This document shows, one piece after another, positions 18,697-28,471 of a DNA stretch of 64,000 nt (its first letter is position 1; each line of letters starts with the position of its first letter). A program made the translations under genes and the position numbers. The notes under the pieces were generated by a model. That model did not search any database. It was not told where the DNA came from and was given only the letters and a program-made list of their open reading frames with translations. The stretch is from Pedomonas mirosovicensis. Its GTDB lineage: Bacteria; Pseudomonadota; Alphaproteobacteria; Sphingomonadales; Sphingomonadaceae. Location: positions 2,433,001 to 2,497,000 of the forward strand of contig NZ_JAKFIA010000001.1 in the NCBI RefSeq assembly GCF_022569295.1, in the 5' to 3' direction.

Positions 18697-18727
18697 CAAA
18701 AAAGAGAGGCAGCCGAAGCTGCCCCTC
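18697..18727 (-). terminator. Rho-independent terminator after the M13 peptidase gene
   Basis: Read on the minus strand, GGCAGC and GCTGCC form a stem with a TTCG loop, followed by TCTCTTTTTTG. It lies about 60 bases after the stop of the M13 peptidase gene and upstream of the blaI operator. Confidence 0.85.
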
Positions 18728-18786
18728 CCTCCCCAAACCACTGGCTCACTGACCACTGGCGACGCCAACTTGTTTCGCTGGCGAAC

Positions 18787-20850
18787 TTACCAAACGCGGA
18801 CGCGCTGGTTCGGTTCCAGATACAGCTTGTCGCCCGGCTTCACGTCGAACGCCTTGTACCAGGCGTCCATGTTGCGGACGATGCCGTTGGCCCGGAACTC
18901 GGACGGCGAGTGCGGATCGGTGACCAGGCGATTGCGAAGCTCCGCCTCGCGGTAGGCGCGACGCCACACCTGCGCCCAGCCGTAGAAGAAGCGCTGGTCG
19001 CCCGTGGTGCCGTCGATCACCGGAGCGTCCTTGCCGCCCAGCGACAGCTTGTAGGCGGTGTAGGCGACATTGAGGCCGCCGAGGTCGCCCAGGTTCTCGC
19101 CGAGGGTGAGCTTGCCGCGCACGCACTCGCCGGGGAACGGGCAGTAGGTCTCATATTGGGCCGAGAGGGCGTTGCCGCGCTCGTCGAACTTCTGGCGGTC
19201 CTGATCGGTCCACCAGTTGACCTCAACGCCGTCGCCGTTGGACTTCGAGCCCTGATCGTCAAAACCGTGGCCGATTTCGTGGCCGATGACCGCGCCGATG
19301 CCGCCGTAGTTCACGGCGTCATCCGCGTTGGGATCGAAGAACGGCGGCTGGAGGATGGCGGCCGGGAACACGATCTCGTTGTTCACCGAGTTATAGTAGG
19401 CGTTGACCGTCTGCGGGGTCATGAACCACTCGTCCCGGTCCACCGGCTTGCCCAGGCGATTCAGGTCACGCTTCCACTCGAACTCGGCAGCGCGCTGCAG
19501 GTTGCCCAGCACGTCGCCCGCCTTCACTTCGTAGGCGGTGTAGTCGCGCCACTTGTTGGGGTAGCCGATCTTCGGGTTGAACTTGGCCAGCTTGTCCAGC
19601 GCCTTCGCCTTGGTCTCGGCGCCCATCCAGTCCAGATTGCTGATGTGGATGCGGTAGGACTCGACGATGTTCTTCACCAGCCGGTCCGCCGCGGCCTTGG
19701 ATTCGGCCGGGAAGTGACGCTCCACATAGCGCTTGCCGACCGCCTCGCCCATGGCGGTCTCGAGCAGGTCCATGCCGCGCTTCCAGCGCTCCTTCTGCGC
19801 CGGGATGCCGGAGAGGACACGGCCGGAGAAGTTGAACTCCTCATCGGCAATCGCCTTCGGCAGCACCTCGGAATAGGCGCTGAGGTAGTGCAGCGTCAGG
19901 TAGTCCTTCACCACGTCGACCGGGGTGCGGGCGATCACGCCGGCGGTGCCGGCCACCGCGCTCGGCTGGTTGACCAGATAGAACGGCTGGCCGGCCAGAC
20001 CCAGACCGGTGAAGTAGGCGTCCCAGTCAATGCCCGGCGCTTCGGCCTTCAATTCGGCCAGCGTGCGCTTGTTATAGGTCTTGTCGCGATTGCGGCTGTC
20101 GGCGCGGGTCCAGTGGACCTTGGCGATGGCCTCTTCCAGCGCGTACACCTTCTCGGCGCGCGCTGCGGCGTCGGCCTGCGCCACGCCGGAGAGCACCAGC
20201 ATATTGGCCAGGTGCTGCTTGTACTGCTCGCGCACCTTGGCGAAGTTCGGATTGTCGGACAGGTAGAAGTCCCGGTCCGGCAGGCCGAGGCCGCTCTGGC
20301 GGATGTAGATCACATAGGTGTCCGGGGCCTTGCGGTCCTGCCCGACGCCGGTGGCCAGCGGCGTGCCAACGCCAATGGTGGTGAGGCGGGCGAAGGCGGC
20401 CGCCACGTCCTTCTGGGACTGAATGGCGTTGATCTTCGCCAGCTCCGGCTTGGCCGGAGCAAGGCCCGCCTTCTCGATGGCGGCTTCGTTCATGAAGTCG
20501 GAATAGAGGGTGGCGATCTTCCACTCCTCGGTGCCCTGTGCCGGCTTGGCGGCAACCAGTTCCTCCACGATGGCGTGGATCTGCTGCTGCGCCTGATCCG
20601 CCAGCACCACGAACATGCCGTAGTTGGACTTGTCCTCCGGAATCGGCGTGTTCTTCAGCCAGCCGCCGTTGGCATATTCGTAGAAGTTGTCGCCCGGCTT
20701 CACCGCGGCGTCCATGCCGGCCGCATCGAAGCCGTAAACGCCGAAGGTGGGCTTGGCCATGTTGCTGGCGGCCAGCGCCGGCCCTGCAAGGCCGAGCCCG
20801 AAGCTGAGCGCCAGAGTGCTGGCCAGGGTGAGAGAGCGGAAACGGTTCAT
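18787..20850 (-). CDS. M13-family zinc metallopeptidase (PepO/neprilysin-like), secreted
   Basis: This 687-residue protein begins with a signal peptide (hydrophobic stretch LASTLALSFGLGLAGPALA) and has the full M13 architecture. It has an N-terminal domain starting DAAVKPGDNFYEYANGGWL, the motif VNAYYNSVNNEIVFPAAIL, zinc motif HEIGHGFDD, the second zinc motif ENLGDLGGL and an ending with the family CxVW replaced by VRVW. Such enzymes cleave peptides in the periplasm or outside the cell. The ATG at 20850 is chosen over a TTG just before it; GGGGG lies upstream. It stands alone with its own terminator. Confidence 0.92.
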   Translation of the reverse strand: MNRFRSLTLASTLALSFGLGLAGPALAASNMAKPTFGVYGFDAAGMDAAVKPGDNFYEYANGGWLKNTPIPEDKSNYGMFVVLADQAQQQIHAIVEELVAAKPAQGTEEWKIATLYSDFMNEAAIEKAGLAPAKPELAKINAIQSQKDVAAAFARLTTIGVGTPLATGVGQDRKAPDTYVIYIRQSGLGLPDRDFYLSDNPNFAKVREQYKQHLANMLVLSGVAQADAAARAEKVYALEEAIAKVHWTRADSRNRDKTYNKRTLAELKAEAPGIDWDAYFTGLGLAGQPFYLVNQPSAVAGTAGVIARTPVDVVKDYLTLHYLSAYSEVLPKAIADEEFNFSGRVLSGIPAQKERWKRGMDLLETAMGEAVGKRYVERHFPAESKAAADRLVKNIVESYRIHISNLDWMGAETKAKALDKLAKFNPKIGYPNKWRDYTAYEVKAGDVLGNLQRAAEFEWKRDLNRLGKPVDRDEWFMTPQTVNAYYNSVNNEIVFPAAILQPPFFDPNADDAVNYGGIGAVIGHEIGHGFDDQGSKSNGDGVEVNWWTDQDRQKFDERGNALSAQYETYCPFPGECVRGKLTLGENLGDLGGLNVAYTAYKLSLGGKDAPVIDGTTGDQRFFYGWAQVWRRAYREAELRNRLVTDPHSPSEFRANGIVRNMDAWYKAFDVKPGDKLYLEPNQRVRVW

Positions 20851-21086
20851 CAATTACCCCCGTTCAGAAGCGGCGGACGGATGGGCTGCCACCGCTGGGT
20901 TCGATTGCATGTGACACGACAATAAAAGGCCACCGCCGCGTCGCGCAACGGTTACAAGGGCGAACGACGGCCCGCGCCGCTGCCGGTAGGTGCGGAACGG
21001 TAGACCTGCTGGTTGCCCGGAGCAAGAAAGGGCCGGGCGCGGCTGCCGCACCCAGCCTTCGCCTTGTCGCACCCGCGATGGACCGG

Positions 21087-21746
21087 TCAGGAGGAGTAGC
21101 GGTCCTCGTTCCAGGGATCGCCCTCGTTATGGTAGCCGCGTACTTCCCAAAAGCCGGGCTTGTCCTCGGCCGCGAACTCGATGCGCCGGATCCACTTGGC
21201 CGACTTCCAGAAGTAGAATTTCGGAATGACCAGGCGCGCCGGGCCGCCGTGCTCGCGCGAGATCGGCTCGCCATCATGAGTGTGAGCAACGAGGCAGTCC
21301 GCGTCGGCGAAATGCTCCAGCGTCACGTTGGTGGTATAGCCATCGTAACCGTGGAGAATGACGTGGCGAACCTCCGGCCGGGGTTTCACCACATCGAGGA
21401 TGTGGCGGGTGGAAACGCCGTTCCAGCGGTTGTCGTAACGCGACCACTGGGTCACGCAGTGGATGTCCGATACATCCTCGAACTGCGGCTGGGCCATGAA
21501 GGCGTCCCAGTCCCATGTCACCGGGTTTTCCACCAGCCCGTCGATGGTGAGCGTCCACTTCTCCCTCGGGATGTGCGGCTGGATGCCAAGGTCGAGCACC
21601 GGCCATGTCTCCACCAGTCGCTGGCCGGGCGGCAGGCGCTCCACCGTTCGGTCGCCGGTCTTGCCGGTCAGCAGCCGGCCTTCCCTGGCCCATTGCTGCT
21701 TGGACTTGATGAGCTTGTCTTTCATCTGGCCATTATCGCCCGACAT
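21087..21746 (-). CDS. Sulfite-oxidase-like molybdopterin oxidoreductase
   Basis: The 219-residue product has the oxidoreductase molybdopterin-binding fold of the sulfite oxidase/YedY superfamily. Visible features are LPPGQRLVETWPVLDLG, the DIHCVTQWSRYDNRWNG block with the molybdenum-ligating cysteine, and HGYDGYTTN. There is no signal peptide or Tat motif, so it is probably cytoplasmic, unlike YedY/MsrP. The ATG at 21746 has AAGG upstream; longer starts reach 21812 but are not family-like. Substrate is unknown. It lies downstream of the PEP-CTERM gene but is separated by a terminator. Confidence 0.85.
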   Translation of the reverse strand: MSGDNGQMKDKLIKSKQQWAREGRLLTGKTGDRTVERLPPGQRLVETWPVLDLGIQPHIPREKWTLTIDGLVENPVTWDWDAFMAQPQFEDVSDIHCVTQWSRYDNRWNGVSTRHILDVVKPRPEVRHVILHGYDGYTTNVTLEHFADADCLVAHTHDGEPISREHGGPARLVIPKFYFWKSAKWIRRIEFAAEDKPGFWEVRGYHNEGDPWNEDRYSS

Positions 21747-21859
21747 AACACCCGCCTTGGCCTTTTCAGCCACAAAACCAAACTGCCTGTGTTCCGGAGA
21801 TAAGCCCGCCATGCGCGAATAACCAGAGCAGAGCCCTGGCCATCCTCCGCTTCGGGCAC

Positions 21860-21888
21860 AAAAAAGGCCGCTCCAAAGAGCGGCCTTT
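21860..21888 (-). terminator. Rho-independent terminator after the PEP-CTERM gene
   Basis: AAAGGCCGCTC and GAGCGGCCTTT form an eleven-pair stem with a four-base loop. On the minus strand the stem runs into TTTTTTG, so it ends the PEP-CTERM transcript before the sulfite-oxidase-like gene. Confidence 0.9.
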
Positions 21889-21917
21889 CCCGTTTTGCCG
21901 ACAGGCGGGCGTGCCGG

Positions 21918-22484
21918 TCAGCCCCGGCGACGGCCACGCAGCGCCGCAACGCCGGCCAGGCCGACGCCGAGCAGACCGACAATCGCCGGCTCCGGAACGT
22001 CGGTGACCGGCGGCGCAGCCGTCACGTGCAGCTCACCTACCGCAAAGAGGTTGTCCCCGCCCGAGGCGCTGACGCGCAGGTAACGCGCCGTGACCGCGTC
22101 AAAGCTCTTCTCGAAGGCCTCGATGCCCCAGTTGACCGTCCCTTCGGTCCGCAGAACCGAGAACAGGTCGGTGAAGGAGACGCCGTCCGTTGAGTAGGAC
22201 ACCAGGTAGTTATCGTTGTGATCGACGGACAGCAGCGCCTGATCGAACGATACCAGATCACCAAAGTCGATCGTGAAGAAGGTGTTCGATCCGCCCCACC
22301 AGACGGTTTGCCCAGGGGTATTGTAGCCGGTGCCATTGGCCGGGGTGATGCCGTCCGACAGGTTGGACAGGGTGGCGGCGGGATTATAGTTGCCGTTCGC
22401 CGTAACGGCGCCCGTGATGATCGTGGCCTGTGCCGCCGACGAAAGCGTGAGCGCGGCCAGGGCAGCCGCAAAAAGTTCGCGCAT
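21918..22484 (-). CDS. PEP-CTERM sorting-domain surface protein with discoidin-like domain
   Basis: A 188-residue exported protein. It has a signal peptide (MRELFAAALAALTLSSAAQA) and a beta-rich middle resembling an F5/8-type C (discoidin) domain, with TIDFGDLVSFDQALLSVDHN, YLVSYSTDG and TARYLRVSASGGDN. The C-terminal tripartite sorting signal is VPEPAIVGLLGVGLAGVAAL followed by RGRRRG. PEP-CTERM proteins are processed by exosortase and go to the cell surface or extracellular matrix; no exosortase gene is in the window. Two sigma-54 promoters lie upstream and a terminator follows. Confidence 0.92.
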   Translation of the reverse strand: MRELFAAALAALTLSSAAQATIITGAVTANGNYNPAATLSNLSDGITPANGTGYNTPGQTVWWGGSNTFFTIDFGDLVSFDQALLSVDHNDNYLVSYSTDGVSFTDLFSVLRTEGTVNWGIEAFEKSFDAVTARYLRVSASGGDNLFAVGELHVTAAPPVTDVPEPAIVGLLGVGLAGVAALRGRRRG

Positions 22485-22526
22485 AAGACAGTTCCTGCAT
22501 CGATGCTCTGCTGAGCCCGCTTGCTC

Positions 22527-22560
22527 AGCAACGGCCCTGCCAAAGCAATAACGGTGCCAG
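22527..22560 (-). promoter_or_regulatory. Tandem sigma-54 promoters of the PEP-CTERM gene
   Basis: Minus strand, two -24/-12 elements lie exactly 17 bases apart. The distal one is CTGGCACCGTTATTGCT (22544-22560), matching TGGCAC-N5-TTGCT. The proximal one is TTGGCAGGGCCGTTGCT (22527-22543). They precede the ATG at 22484 by about 45-75 bases. The proximal copy is nearly identical to the element upstream of the other PEP-CTERM gene (52778-52794). Confidence 0.8.
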
Positions 22561-23149
22561 AACAAAATCCAGGCGGCGCAACACATTAAGCCGCTGATTT
22601 TAAAGGACCCACCGACACGCCGGAATAAAATATCTAGAAACAATGTAAACTATACCGACAATCACAGCGGAGAAACGCGCAGGCCAAAAGCCCTTTTGGG
22701 CTCCCGCCTCTGGAGGCGGCCCCCAACCAAGTAATAACCCATTCGGTTCGTTTTAATATATAATTATTAACCAAAAACTATTATAAATCGCGACCGTGGG
22801 GAGATGGACGAAAGGGGGGCGCTTCATGTTCACGGCGAAGGACAAGGCCAGGCTTCAGCCCAGCATCGGCAGGCCGCCGGCCAACGGCCCGACTGCCGCC
22901 GCCCTGGCAGCGCTCATCTTGATAACGCTAGCGTTGCTGGTGCTCGCGGCCCTCGTGGGCGTGGCCGCTGGCCTGGTCAGCGCGCAGGGAGCCCGCACGG
23001 TCCGGCCGGCGCCGACGCTGGACGCAGCCGCCAGCGAGGCGGTCGCGGCTTCCCGAGCCGACACGGCTGGCCCTGGCGCGTTTACGAAGAAGAACGCGGG
23101 ATACGCCGCGGTTGTGGCTGCGCCGACAACGGTTGCGCCGGCGACCTTG
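22561..23149. other. 589-base stretch without a confident gene; AT-rich upstream region and hairpins
   Basis: The first part (22600-22795) is much richer in A+T than the rest of the window and probably holds the activator-binding region of the PEP-CTERM gene, including AATGTAAACTA at 22642-22652. Two small hairpins lie at 22689-22702 (AGCCC/GGGCT) and 22704-22719 (CCGCCTC/GAGGCGG). From 22826 a plus-strand frame opens with an ATG behind AAAGGGGGG and encodes a membrane-like stretch, but it runs without a stop through smpB on the other strand, so it is not called as a gene. Confidence 0.5.
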
Positions 23150-23635
23150 CTAGCCTCGGTCCCGCAGCAGGCGGGCCTTGTCGCGCTGCCAGTCGCGCTG
23201 CTTTGCGGTTTCGCGCTTGTCGTGCAGCTTCTTGCCCTTCGCCAGCGCAAGCTCGACCTTGGCGCGGCCCCGGTCGTTGAAATAGACGCTGAGCGGCACC
23301 AGCGTCATGCCCTGGCGGTTGACCGCGCCGTGCAGTTTCTCGATCTCCCGCCCGTGCAGAAGCAGCTTGCGCGGCCGACGGGGCTGATGATTCTCGCGGT
23401 TACCGAAGGTGTACTCCGGGATGTTGGCGTTAATCAGCCAGACCTCGCCGTTCTTCACTTCCGCATAGCTCTCGGTGATGTTGCCGTCGCCAAAGCGCAG
23501 GCTCTTCACCTCCGTGCCCTGCAGGGCAATGCCCGCCTCGAAGGTGTCTTCGATGAAATACTCGAACCGCGCCTTCCGGTTCTCGGCGACCACCTTCCGC
23601 TTGGTCAGCGGCTTGGAGAGGTGCGGGCGGGCCAT
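23150..23635 (-). CDS. smpB: SsrA-binding protein SmpB
   Basis: SmpB binds tmRNA and brings it to stalled ribosomes for trans-translation. The 161-residue product has the usual core: [40 protein letters not shown], the [13 protein letters not shown] region, [13 protein letters not shown], and a basic C-terminal tail ([20 protein letters not shown]) that inserts in the mRNA channel. The neighbour order dapA-smpB is common in alphaproteobacteria. No tmRNA gene was recognised next to it. Confidence 0.97.
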   Translation of the reverse strand: MARPHLSKPLTKRKVVAENRKARFEYFIEDTFEAGIALQGTEVKSLRFGDGNITESYAEVKNGEVWLINANIPEYTFGNRENHQPRRPRKLLLHGREIEKLHGAVNRQGMTLVPLSVYFNDRGRAKVELALAKGKKLHDKRETAKQRDWQRDKARLLRDRG

Positions 23636-23806
23636 AGAGCGATCTCGTCCTTCATCGGCTTGCTGTCGGGCATCGGCTTGCGGTCACGCCCGGACGGCGC
23701 GCAAGGTCCACGGTCCGGGGCGGGCATGGGTAAAGCAACCCATGCCCAGAAGGCAAGTGCCGCCCGAGCCTCCAATGCACCTGCCGTTCGTAGCGGCGGT
23801 GCGGAA

Positions 23807-24682
23807 TCAGAGCAGCCCGGCGTGCGCGAGGGCGGCGTCCACCTTCGCGCGGGCGGCCTCCGACGGCTGGGTCATGGGCAGGCGTACCTCCAGGCTGGAA
23901 ATGCGGCCCAGCTTCCAGAGGGCGTATTTGGTCGGCCCCGGCGACGCGTCGGAGAACAGCGCCATATGGAGCGGGAACAGCTTGTCGTTGAGCGCGAGAG
24001 CGGTCGCATAGTCACCCGCGAGGGTGGCTTCCTGGAATTTCGCGCACAGCTCGGGCGCCACGTTGGCGGCCACCGAAATGCAGCCCTTCCCGCCCGAGGC
24101 GTTGAAGGCCAGCGCGGTCTCATCGTTGCCGGAGAGCTGGATGAAGTCCGTGCCGCAGGTGATGCGCTGCTGGCTGACCCGGGCGATGTTGCCGGTGGCA
24201 TCCTTCACGCCGATGATGGTCTTGAGTTCGGCCAAGCGCCCCATGGTCTCGGGCGTCATGTCCACCACCGAGCGGCCGGGGATGTTGTAGATGAGGATGG
24301 GCAGGTCGCTCGCCTCGGCCAGAGCCTTGAAATGGAGGTAGAGGCCCTCCTGGTTCGGCTTGTTGTAATAGGGGCAGACGACTAGCGCCGCGTCGGCGCC
24401 GGCCTTTTCCGCGTGGCGGATGAGGCTGATGGCCTCCTGCGTGGAGTTGGAGCCGCAGCCGGCGATAACCGGCACGCGCCCGGCCGCCACCTCGATGGCG
24501 ATTTCCGTGACCCGCTGGTGCTCATCATGGCTCAGAGTCGCCGACTCGCCCGTGGTTCCCACCGGAACGAGTCCATGGCTTCCGGCCTGGATCTGCCACT
24601 CAATCAGGGCGCGTAGAGTCGGCTCGTCCACAACGCTGTCACGGAACGGCGTGACAAGGGCGGGAATGGACCCTCGGATCAT
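23807..24682 (-). CDS. dapA: 4-hydroxy-tetrahydrodipicolinate synthase
   Basis: DapA condenses pyruvate with aspartate semialdehyde in the first committed step of lysine and diaminopimelate synthesis. The 291-residue product has [13 protein letters not shown], the GTTGESATL motif, YYNKP, YNIPGR with the catalytic tyrosine, and the Schiff-base lysine K160 in IIGVKDATG. The ATG at 24682 is chosen because GAGG lies nine bases upstream and the length is normal; an ATG at 24697 is possible. It is divergent from the lytic transglycosylase gene. Confidence 0.96.
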   Translation of the reverse strand: MIRGSIPALVTPFRDSVVDEPTLRALIEWQIQAGSHGLVPVGTTGESATLSHDEHQRVTEIAIEVAAGRVPVIAGCGSNSTQEAISLIRHAEKAGADAALVVCPYYNKPNQEGLYLHFKALAEASDLPILIYNIPGRSVVDMTPETMGRLAELKTIIGVKDATGNIARVSQQRITCGTDFIQLSGNDETALAFNASGGKGCISVAANVAPELCAKFQEATLAGDYATALALNDKLFPLHMALFSDASPGPTKYALWKLGRISSLEVRLPMTQPSEAARAKVDAALAHAGLL

Positions 24683-24816
24683 TGATGCTATCCTCATTAT
24701 CAGCGATGGGTACCGCATCTGAGCGGGCGGCCCCGTGCAGCCTTCATTTGTACCAAACAAGCGGTAGAGGCAATCCCGGCGTGTTGAATCGGTTTAATCA
24801 GGGCAAAGGTTTTGTA

Positions 24817-26947
24817 ATGCTGGCAGCGCTGGCCAGCACGTTGTTACCAGCGCAATCCACCCTGGCGTCACCGCGCACCCCTTCTCCCGCCGCCATTGAC
24901 GCGGCGCAGGCCCAGGCGCCGAGCCCGGCTTTGACCACCGAGCAGATTCGCTGGTACGCGGCGCGGCTGGCGGTTGCGGGTCGCAATGCGCCGCTGCCCC
25001 CGACCCCGCAGGACGTGTTCAACCCGCTGGCCGAATCGATCGTCACCTGGCAGCGGCTGCGGCAGAATCTGAACACCGCCACCTATCAGGAGATCACCGA
25101 TTTCCTGAAGGCCAACCCCGGCTGGCCGCAGGAGGCCCGTTTCCGCAGCAATGCGGAGCAGGCCATGACGGCGGACATCCCCTATGCCGAGCGGCTGGAT
25201 TACTTCCGGCGCTTCCCGGCTATCACCGCCGTGGGCCGGCTGCGCCACGCCGAGGCTCTGGCCGCCACCGGCGAGAAGACGCGCGCTGATGCGCTGGCCC
25301 GCGAGGCCTGGCTGAGCGGCGGGCTCGACGGCGACCAGGAGCTGGAGCTGCTGCGCCAGTTCGGCGAGGCGCTGAAGCATGACGACCATGTGGAGCGCGC
25401 CAACCGCCAGCTGTGGAGCGGGCAGATCACCGCCGCCCGGCGCATGGTGCCGCTGCTGGATGCGGACCGGCAGGCCTGGGCGACGGCGCGCATCGCCCTG
25501 CAGACCCGCGACCCGCGCTCGCCGAGCTATGTCTCGGCGGTGCCGGATTCTGCTGAAGCTGGAGGCGGGCCTGGCCTACGACCGCGCCCGCTGGCTCCGC
25601 AACCGTCAGGAACTGCCGGGCGCCGCCGCCGACATTCTGCTGGCGGCCGACGCCAGCCCGAAGGCGGTGGTCAATCGCGGCAAGTGGGCCGATGAGCTGC
25701 TGATCCTGTCGGACTGGGCGCGGGAGCAGGGCCAGCCGGAGCTGGCCTACAAGCTGCTCGACAAGAACCGCATGGCGGAATCGCCCGAGAAGATGGCCAA
25801 GGCCTCCACCGCGGACCGGATTGCCTATACCGACGTGGAATGGCGGGCCGGCTGGCTGGCGCTCAGGGTGCTGAACAAGCCGGAGGCGGCGCTGCGCCAT
25901 TTCACCAACGTCTACACCGTCGGCCAGACCCCGATCACGCAAAGCAGAGCCGCCTATTGGGCCGGGCGGGCCGCCGAGGCGATGAAGAAGCCGGACCAGT
26001 CGCGCCAGTGGTATGAGACGGCCGCCGCCGCGCCGGATTATTTCTACGGCATTCTGGCGCAGGAGCAGCTGGGCCAGCCCTTGACGCAGCTGGACATGAC
26101 CCCGCCGGAGTTCACCGCCGAGGATTCGGCCGCCGTGCAATCGAACCGGATGCTGGTGGTGGCGCAGATGCTCAACCAGCTGAGCCAGCCGGGCCTCCAG
26201 TCCATGTTCCTGCGGCAGGCCGCCGCGCAGACGAAAACGCCTGGCCAGCTGCGCCTGATTCTCGATCAGGCCCGCGCCATGGGACGGGTGGATATCGCCG
26301 TGGCGCTGGCCAAGAACGCCCGCGGCGATGGCCTGACCATGCACTACGCCAGCTTCCCCCAGGTGGATGTGCCGCGGGAGGTGGCCGAGATGTCGGTGAT
26401 GCTCCACGCCGTCGCCCGGCAGGAGAGCCTGTTCAACCCCAACGCCGTCAGCCCGGCCGGCGCGCGCGGCCTCATGCAGCTGATGCCCGGCACGGCCAAG
26501 GAAGTGGCCACGCGGCTGGGCGTGCCCTACGCCCCGCAGCGGCTGTACGACGAGGACTACAACCTGCAGCTTGGCGCATCCTACCTGCAGCGGATGATTA
26601 CCTACTTCGACGGCAACCATGTGCTGGCCGTTGCCGCCTACAACGCCGGGCCGGGTAACGTGAACAAGTGGCTCCGCCGCTTCGGCGATCCCCGCCAGCC
26701 GGGGGTGGATGTGATCGATTGGATCGAGCAGATCCCCTTCAGCGAAACGCGCAACTACGTGCAGCGCGTGCTTGAGAATGCGGTGGTCTACGCCCTTCTC
26801 AAGACGGACGGCAGCCAGTCGTTGGTGGCCAGCCGGCAGGATGGCGGCCAGGAGGCCCAGGCGCGGGAAACCGGGCAGACGCGCCTGCTCTCCCGCCATC
26901 TGGGCCTTACCGGCGAAGGCGGGAAAACCAGCGCGCTGGGTGGCTGA
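24817..26947 (+). pseudogene. Soluble lytic murein transglycosylase, interrupted by a single-base frameshift
   Basis: This enzyme cleaves peptidoglycan glycan strands to 1,6-anhydro ends. The ATG at 24817, with AAAGG upstream, opens a signal peptide (MLAALASTLLPAQSTLA) and a long helical superhelix. The C-terminal catalytic domain has the Slt family motifs ARQESLFNPNAVSPAGARGL with MQLMPGTA, and AYNAGPGNV. The frame shifts by +1 near 25548. Removing one T from the TT at 25548-25549 gives VPDLLKLEAGLAYDRARW, which matches the family. Together the parts would give a normal protein of about 710 residues. A sequencing error is likely. Confidence 0.85.
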
Positions 26948-27141
26948 GGCTGGGCGGCTGAAATCGTTCGGTTCTGAGATGTGCAAGGGATGTGACGTGC
27001 AGGGGGGGGGTGCGCTCCCTTGCCGGTATCGAGCCGGGCGTATCCTCATGGGCGCGGCTGCGCGCCGGTTATCGCCTGTTTATGGGAGCCCAACGAACAG
27101 CCTGTTCCCACGCGGGGGCAAAATGCTCTAACCAGGAGTTT

Positions 27142-27684
27142 ATGAGCAAGGCATTCGTCAAGGAACGGGACGAGGAAGACGAGGAGGCGGTTGCGCCCCC
27201 TCCTCCCGGTGGCAAGAACTACATGACGCCCGAGGGCTGGCACAGGCTCTCGCAGGAGCGTGAACACCTGCTGAAGGTGGAACGGCCCAAGCTGGTGGAG
27301 ACGGTCTCCTGGGCCGCAGGCAATGGAGATCGCTCCGAAAACGGCGACTATCTCTACGGCAAGAAGCGGCTGCGCGAGATTGACCGCCGCCTGCGCTACC
27401 TCGCCAAGCGGCTGGAATCGGCCGTGGTGGTGAACCCTGCCAACCAGCCCAACAAGACGCAGGTCTTCTTCGGCGCAAGCGTCACCTACGTGGACGATAC
27501 CGATACGGAGCGGACGGTAAAGATCGTCGGCCAGGACGAGGTGGACACGTCCCGCGGCCACGTCAGCTGGGTCTCGCCGGTCGCGCGGGCGCTGATGAAG
27601 GCGCGGGTGGGCGATGTGGTGACGCTGACAACGCCGCGCGGGCCGGTTGAACTGGAAGTGCTCGACATCCGCTACGACGGCTGA
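27142..27684 (+). CDS. greB: Transcription elongation factor GreB
   Basis: GreB rescues backtracked RNA polymerase by promoting transcript cleavage. The 180-residue product has a short Pro/acidic N-terminal extension and then the GreA/GreB coiled coil (NYMTPEGWHRLSQEREHLL, AAGNGDRSENGDYLYGKKR with the acidic tip). The C-terminal FKBP-like domain contains VFFGASVTYVDD and ISWVSP-like VSWVSPVARALM. The GreB-specific feature is the YxYGKKRLREIDRR pattern. It starts at ATG 27142 with AGGAG upstream. It stands alone. Confidence 0.93.
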   Translation: MSKAFVKERDEEDEEAVAPPPPGGKNYMTPEGWHRLSQEREHLLKVERPKLVETVSWAAGNGDRSENGDYLYGKKRLREIDRRLRYLAKRLESAVVVNPANQPNKTQVFFGASVTYVDDTDTERTVKIVGQDEVDTSRGHVSWVSPVARALMKARVGDVVTLTTPRGPVELEVLDIRYDG

Positions 27685-27848
27685 ACCCGCCCCTCAACCG
27701 CCCGCCACGGCCAGATGACCGGGCGGGCGGGAACAAACCGACGCAACCAACACGAACGCTCCGCAACGATACTCAAATCGTGATGCCTGCCTGGCGACAG
27801 GCCCGTGAGGCGGGGCCAGGGGATGGCCCGCCCCGGCGCCGCCAAGGT

Positions 27849-28199
27849 CTATTGCTGCTGAGCCTTGCTCTGCTTCTTCTCGCGCATGGCCGAGCGGTGC
27901 TCTTCCATCGACACCGTACCGTCCTTGTTGGTGTCCATTTTGTCGAACTTCGCGTCATGAGCGGCCATAAACTCCTGACGGGTGATGGTGCCGTTACCGT
28001 CCGTATCCCATTCCTTGAACATCTGCTCCGCGTGCTGCCGATGCTGTTCCTTGGTCATCGGGCCCATCATCATCTTGCCCATCTTCCCGCCCGAGGGCGG
28101 CGGAGACGGGGGCGTCGTCGTATCCTGTGTCTGGGCCATTGCCACGGTTGCGGAAAGGGACAGGCCCATGGCGAGGGTTGAAATCAGAAATGCCTTCAT
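27849..28199 (-). CDS. Exported EF-hand calcium-binding protein
   Basis: A 116-residue protein with a signal peptide (MKAFLISTLAMGLSLSATVA) and a mature part rich in Pro, Gly and Met followed by two canonical EF-hand loops. The first is DTDGNGTITRQE (65-76) and the second DTNKDGTVSMEE (89-100). The C-terminus is Lys/Gln rich. Such small periplasmic EF-hand proteins are common in alphaproteobacteria and have no assigned role. A GC-rich stem lies about 15-40 bases after the stop. Confidence 0.85.
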   Translation of the reverse strand: MKAFLISTLAMGLSLSATVAMAQTQDTTTPPSPPPSGGKMGKMMMGPMTKEQHRQHAEQMFKEWDTDGNGTITRQEFMAAHDAKFDKMDTNKDGTVSMEEHRSAMREKKQSKAQQQ

Positions 28200-28471
28200 C
28201 GGTCTCACTCCTGACTCTGGAGATTGCGCGGTGGACAGGGATTGGCCACCGGTTGCCTGCCTGATGTTCGGGCTTGGCGAGGCGCCCGCGGCGCCTTCTT
28301 CAATCACCCCTTAACCCTTTATACGTCCCGTCGGATCCACAGCCTTCGCGTCTCGAAAGCCCCAGGGGCTCGGGTTACCGCTCACCCGCAACGGGCCATC
28401 GGCAGCGCAAGGAATCTCCGGATAAGGAATGTACCGGCAGGCGGCATCTGCTCCGCCTTCACCCCGCCATC

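Noticed and set aside
18667-20925. Plus-strand open frame of 752 codons
   Set aside because: It is antisense to the M13 peptidase and is built of Val, Leu, Gly, Arg and His repeats without a motif.
22485-23149. A tmRNA gene next to smpB
   Set aside because: No tRNA-like ends or tag-coding segment could be recognised in the region.
22826-24385. Long plus-strand open frame opening with ATG behind AAAGGGGGG and a membrane-like first 60 residues
   Set aside because: It runs without a stop through smpB and much of dapA, which are certain genes on the other strand, and the part beyond 23150 has the composition of an antisense frame. A short real gene here would need a missing stop or a frameshift.
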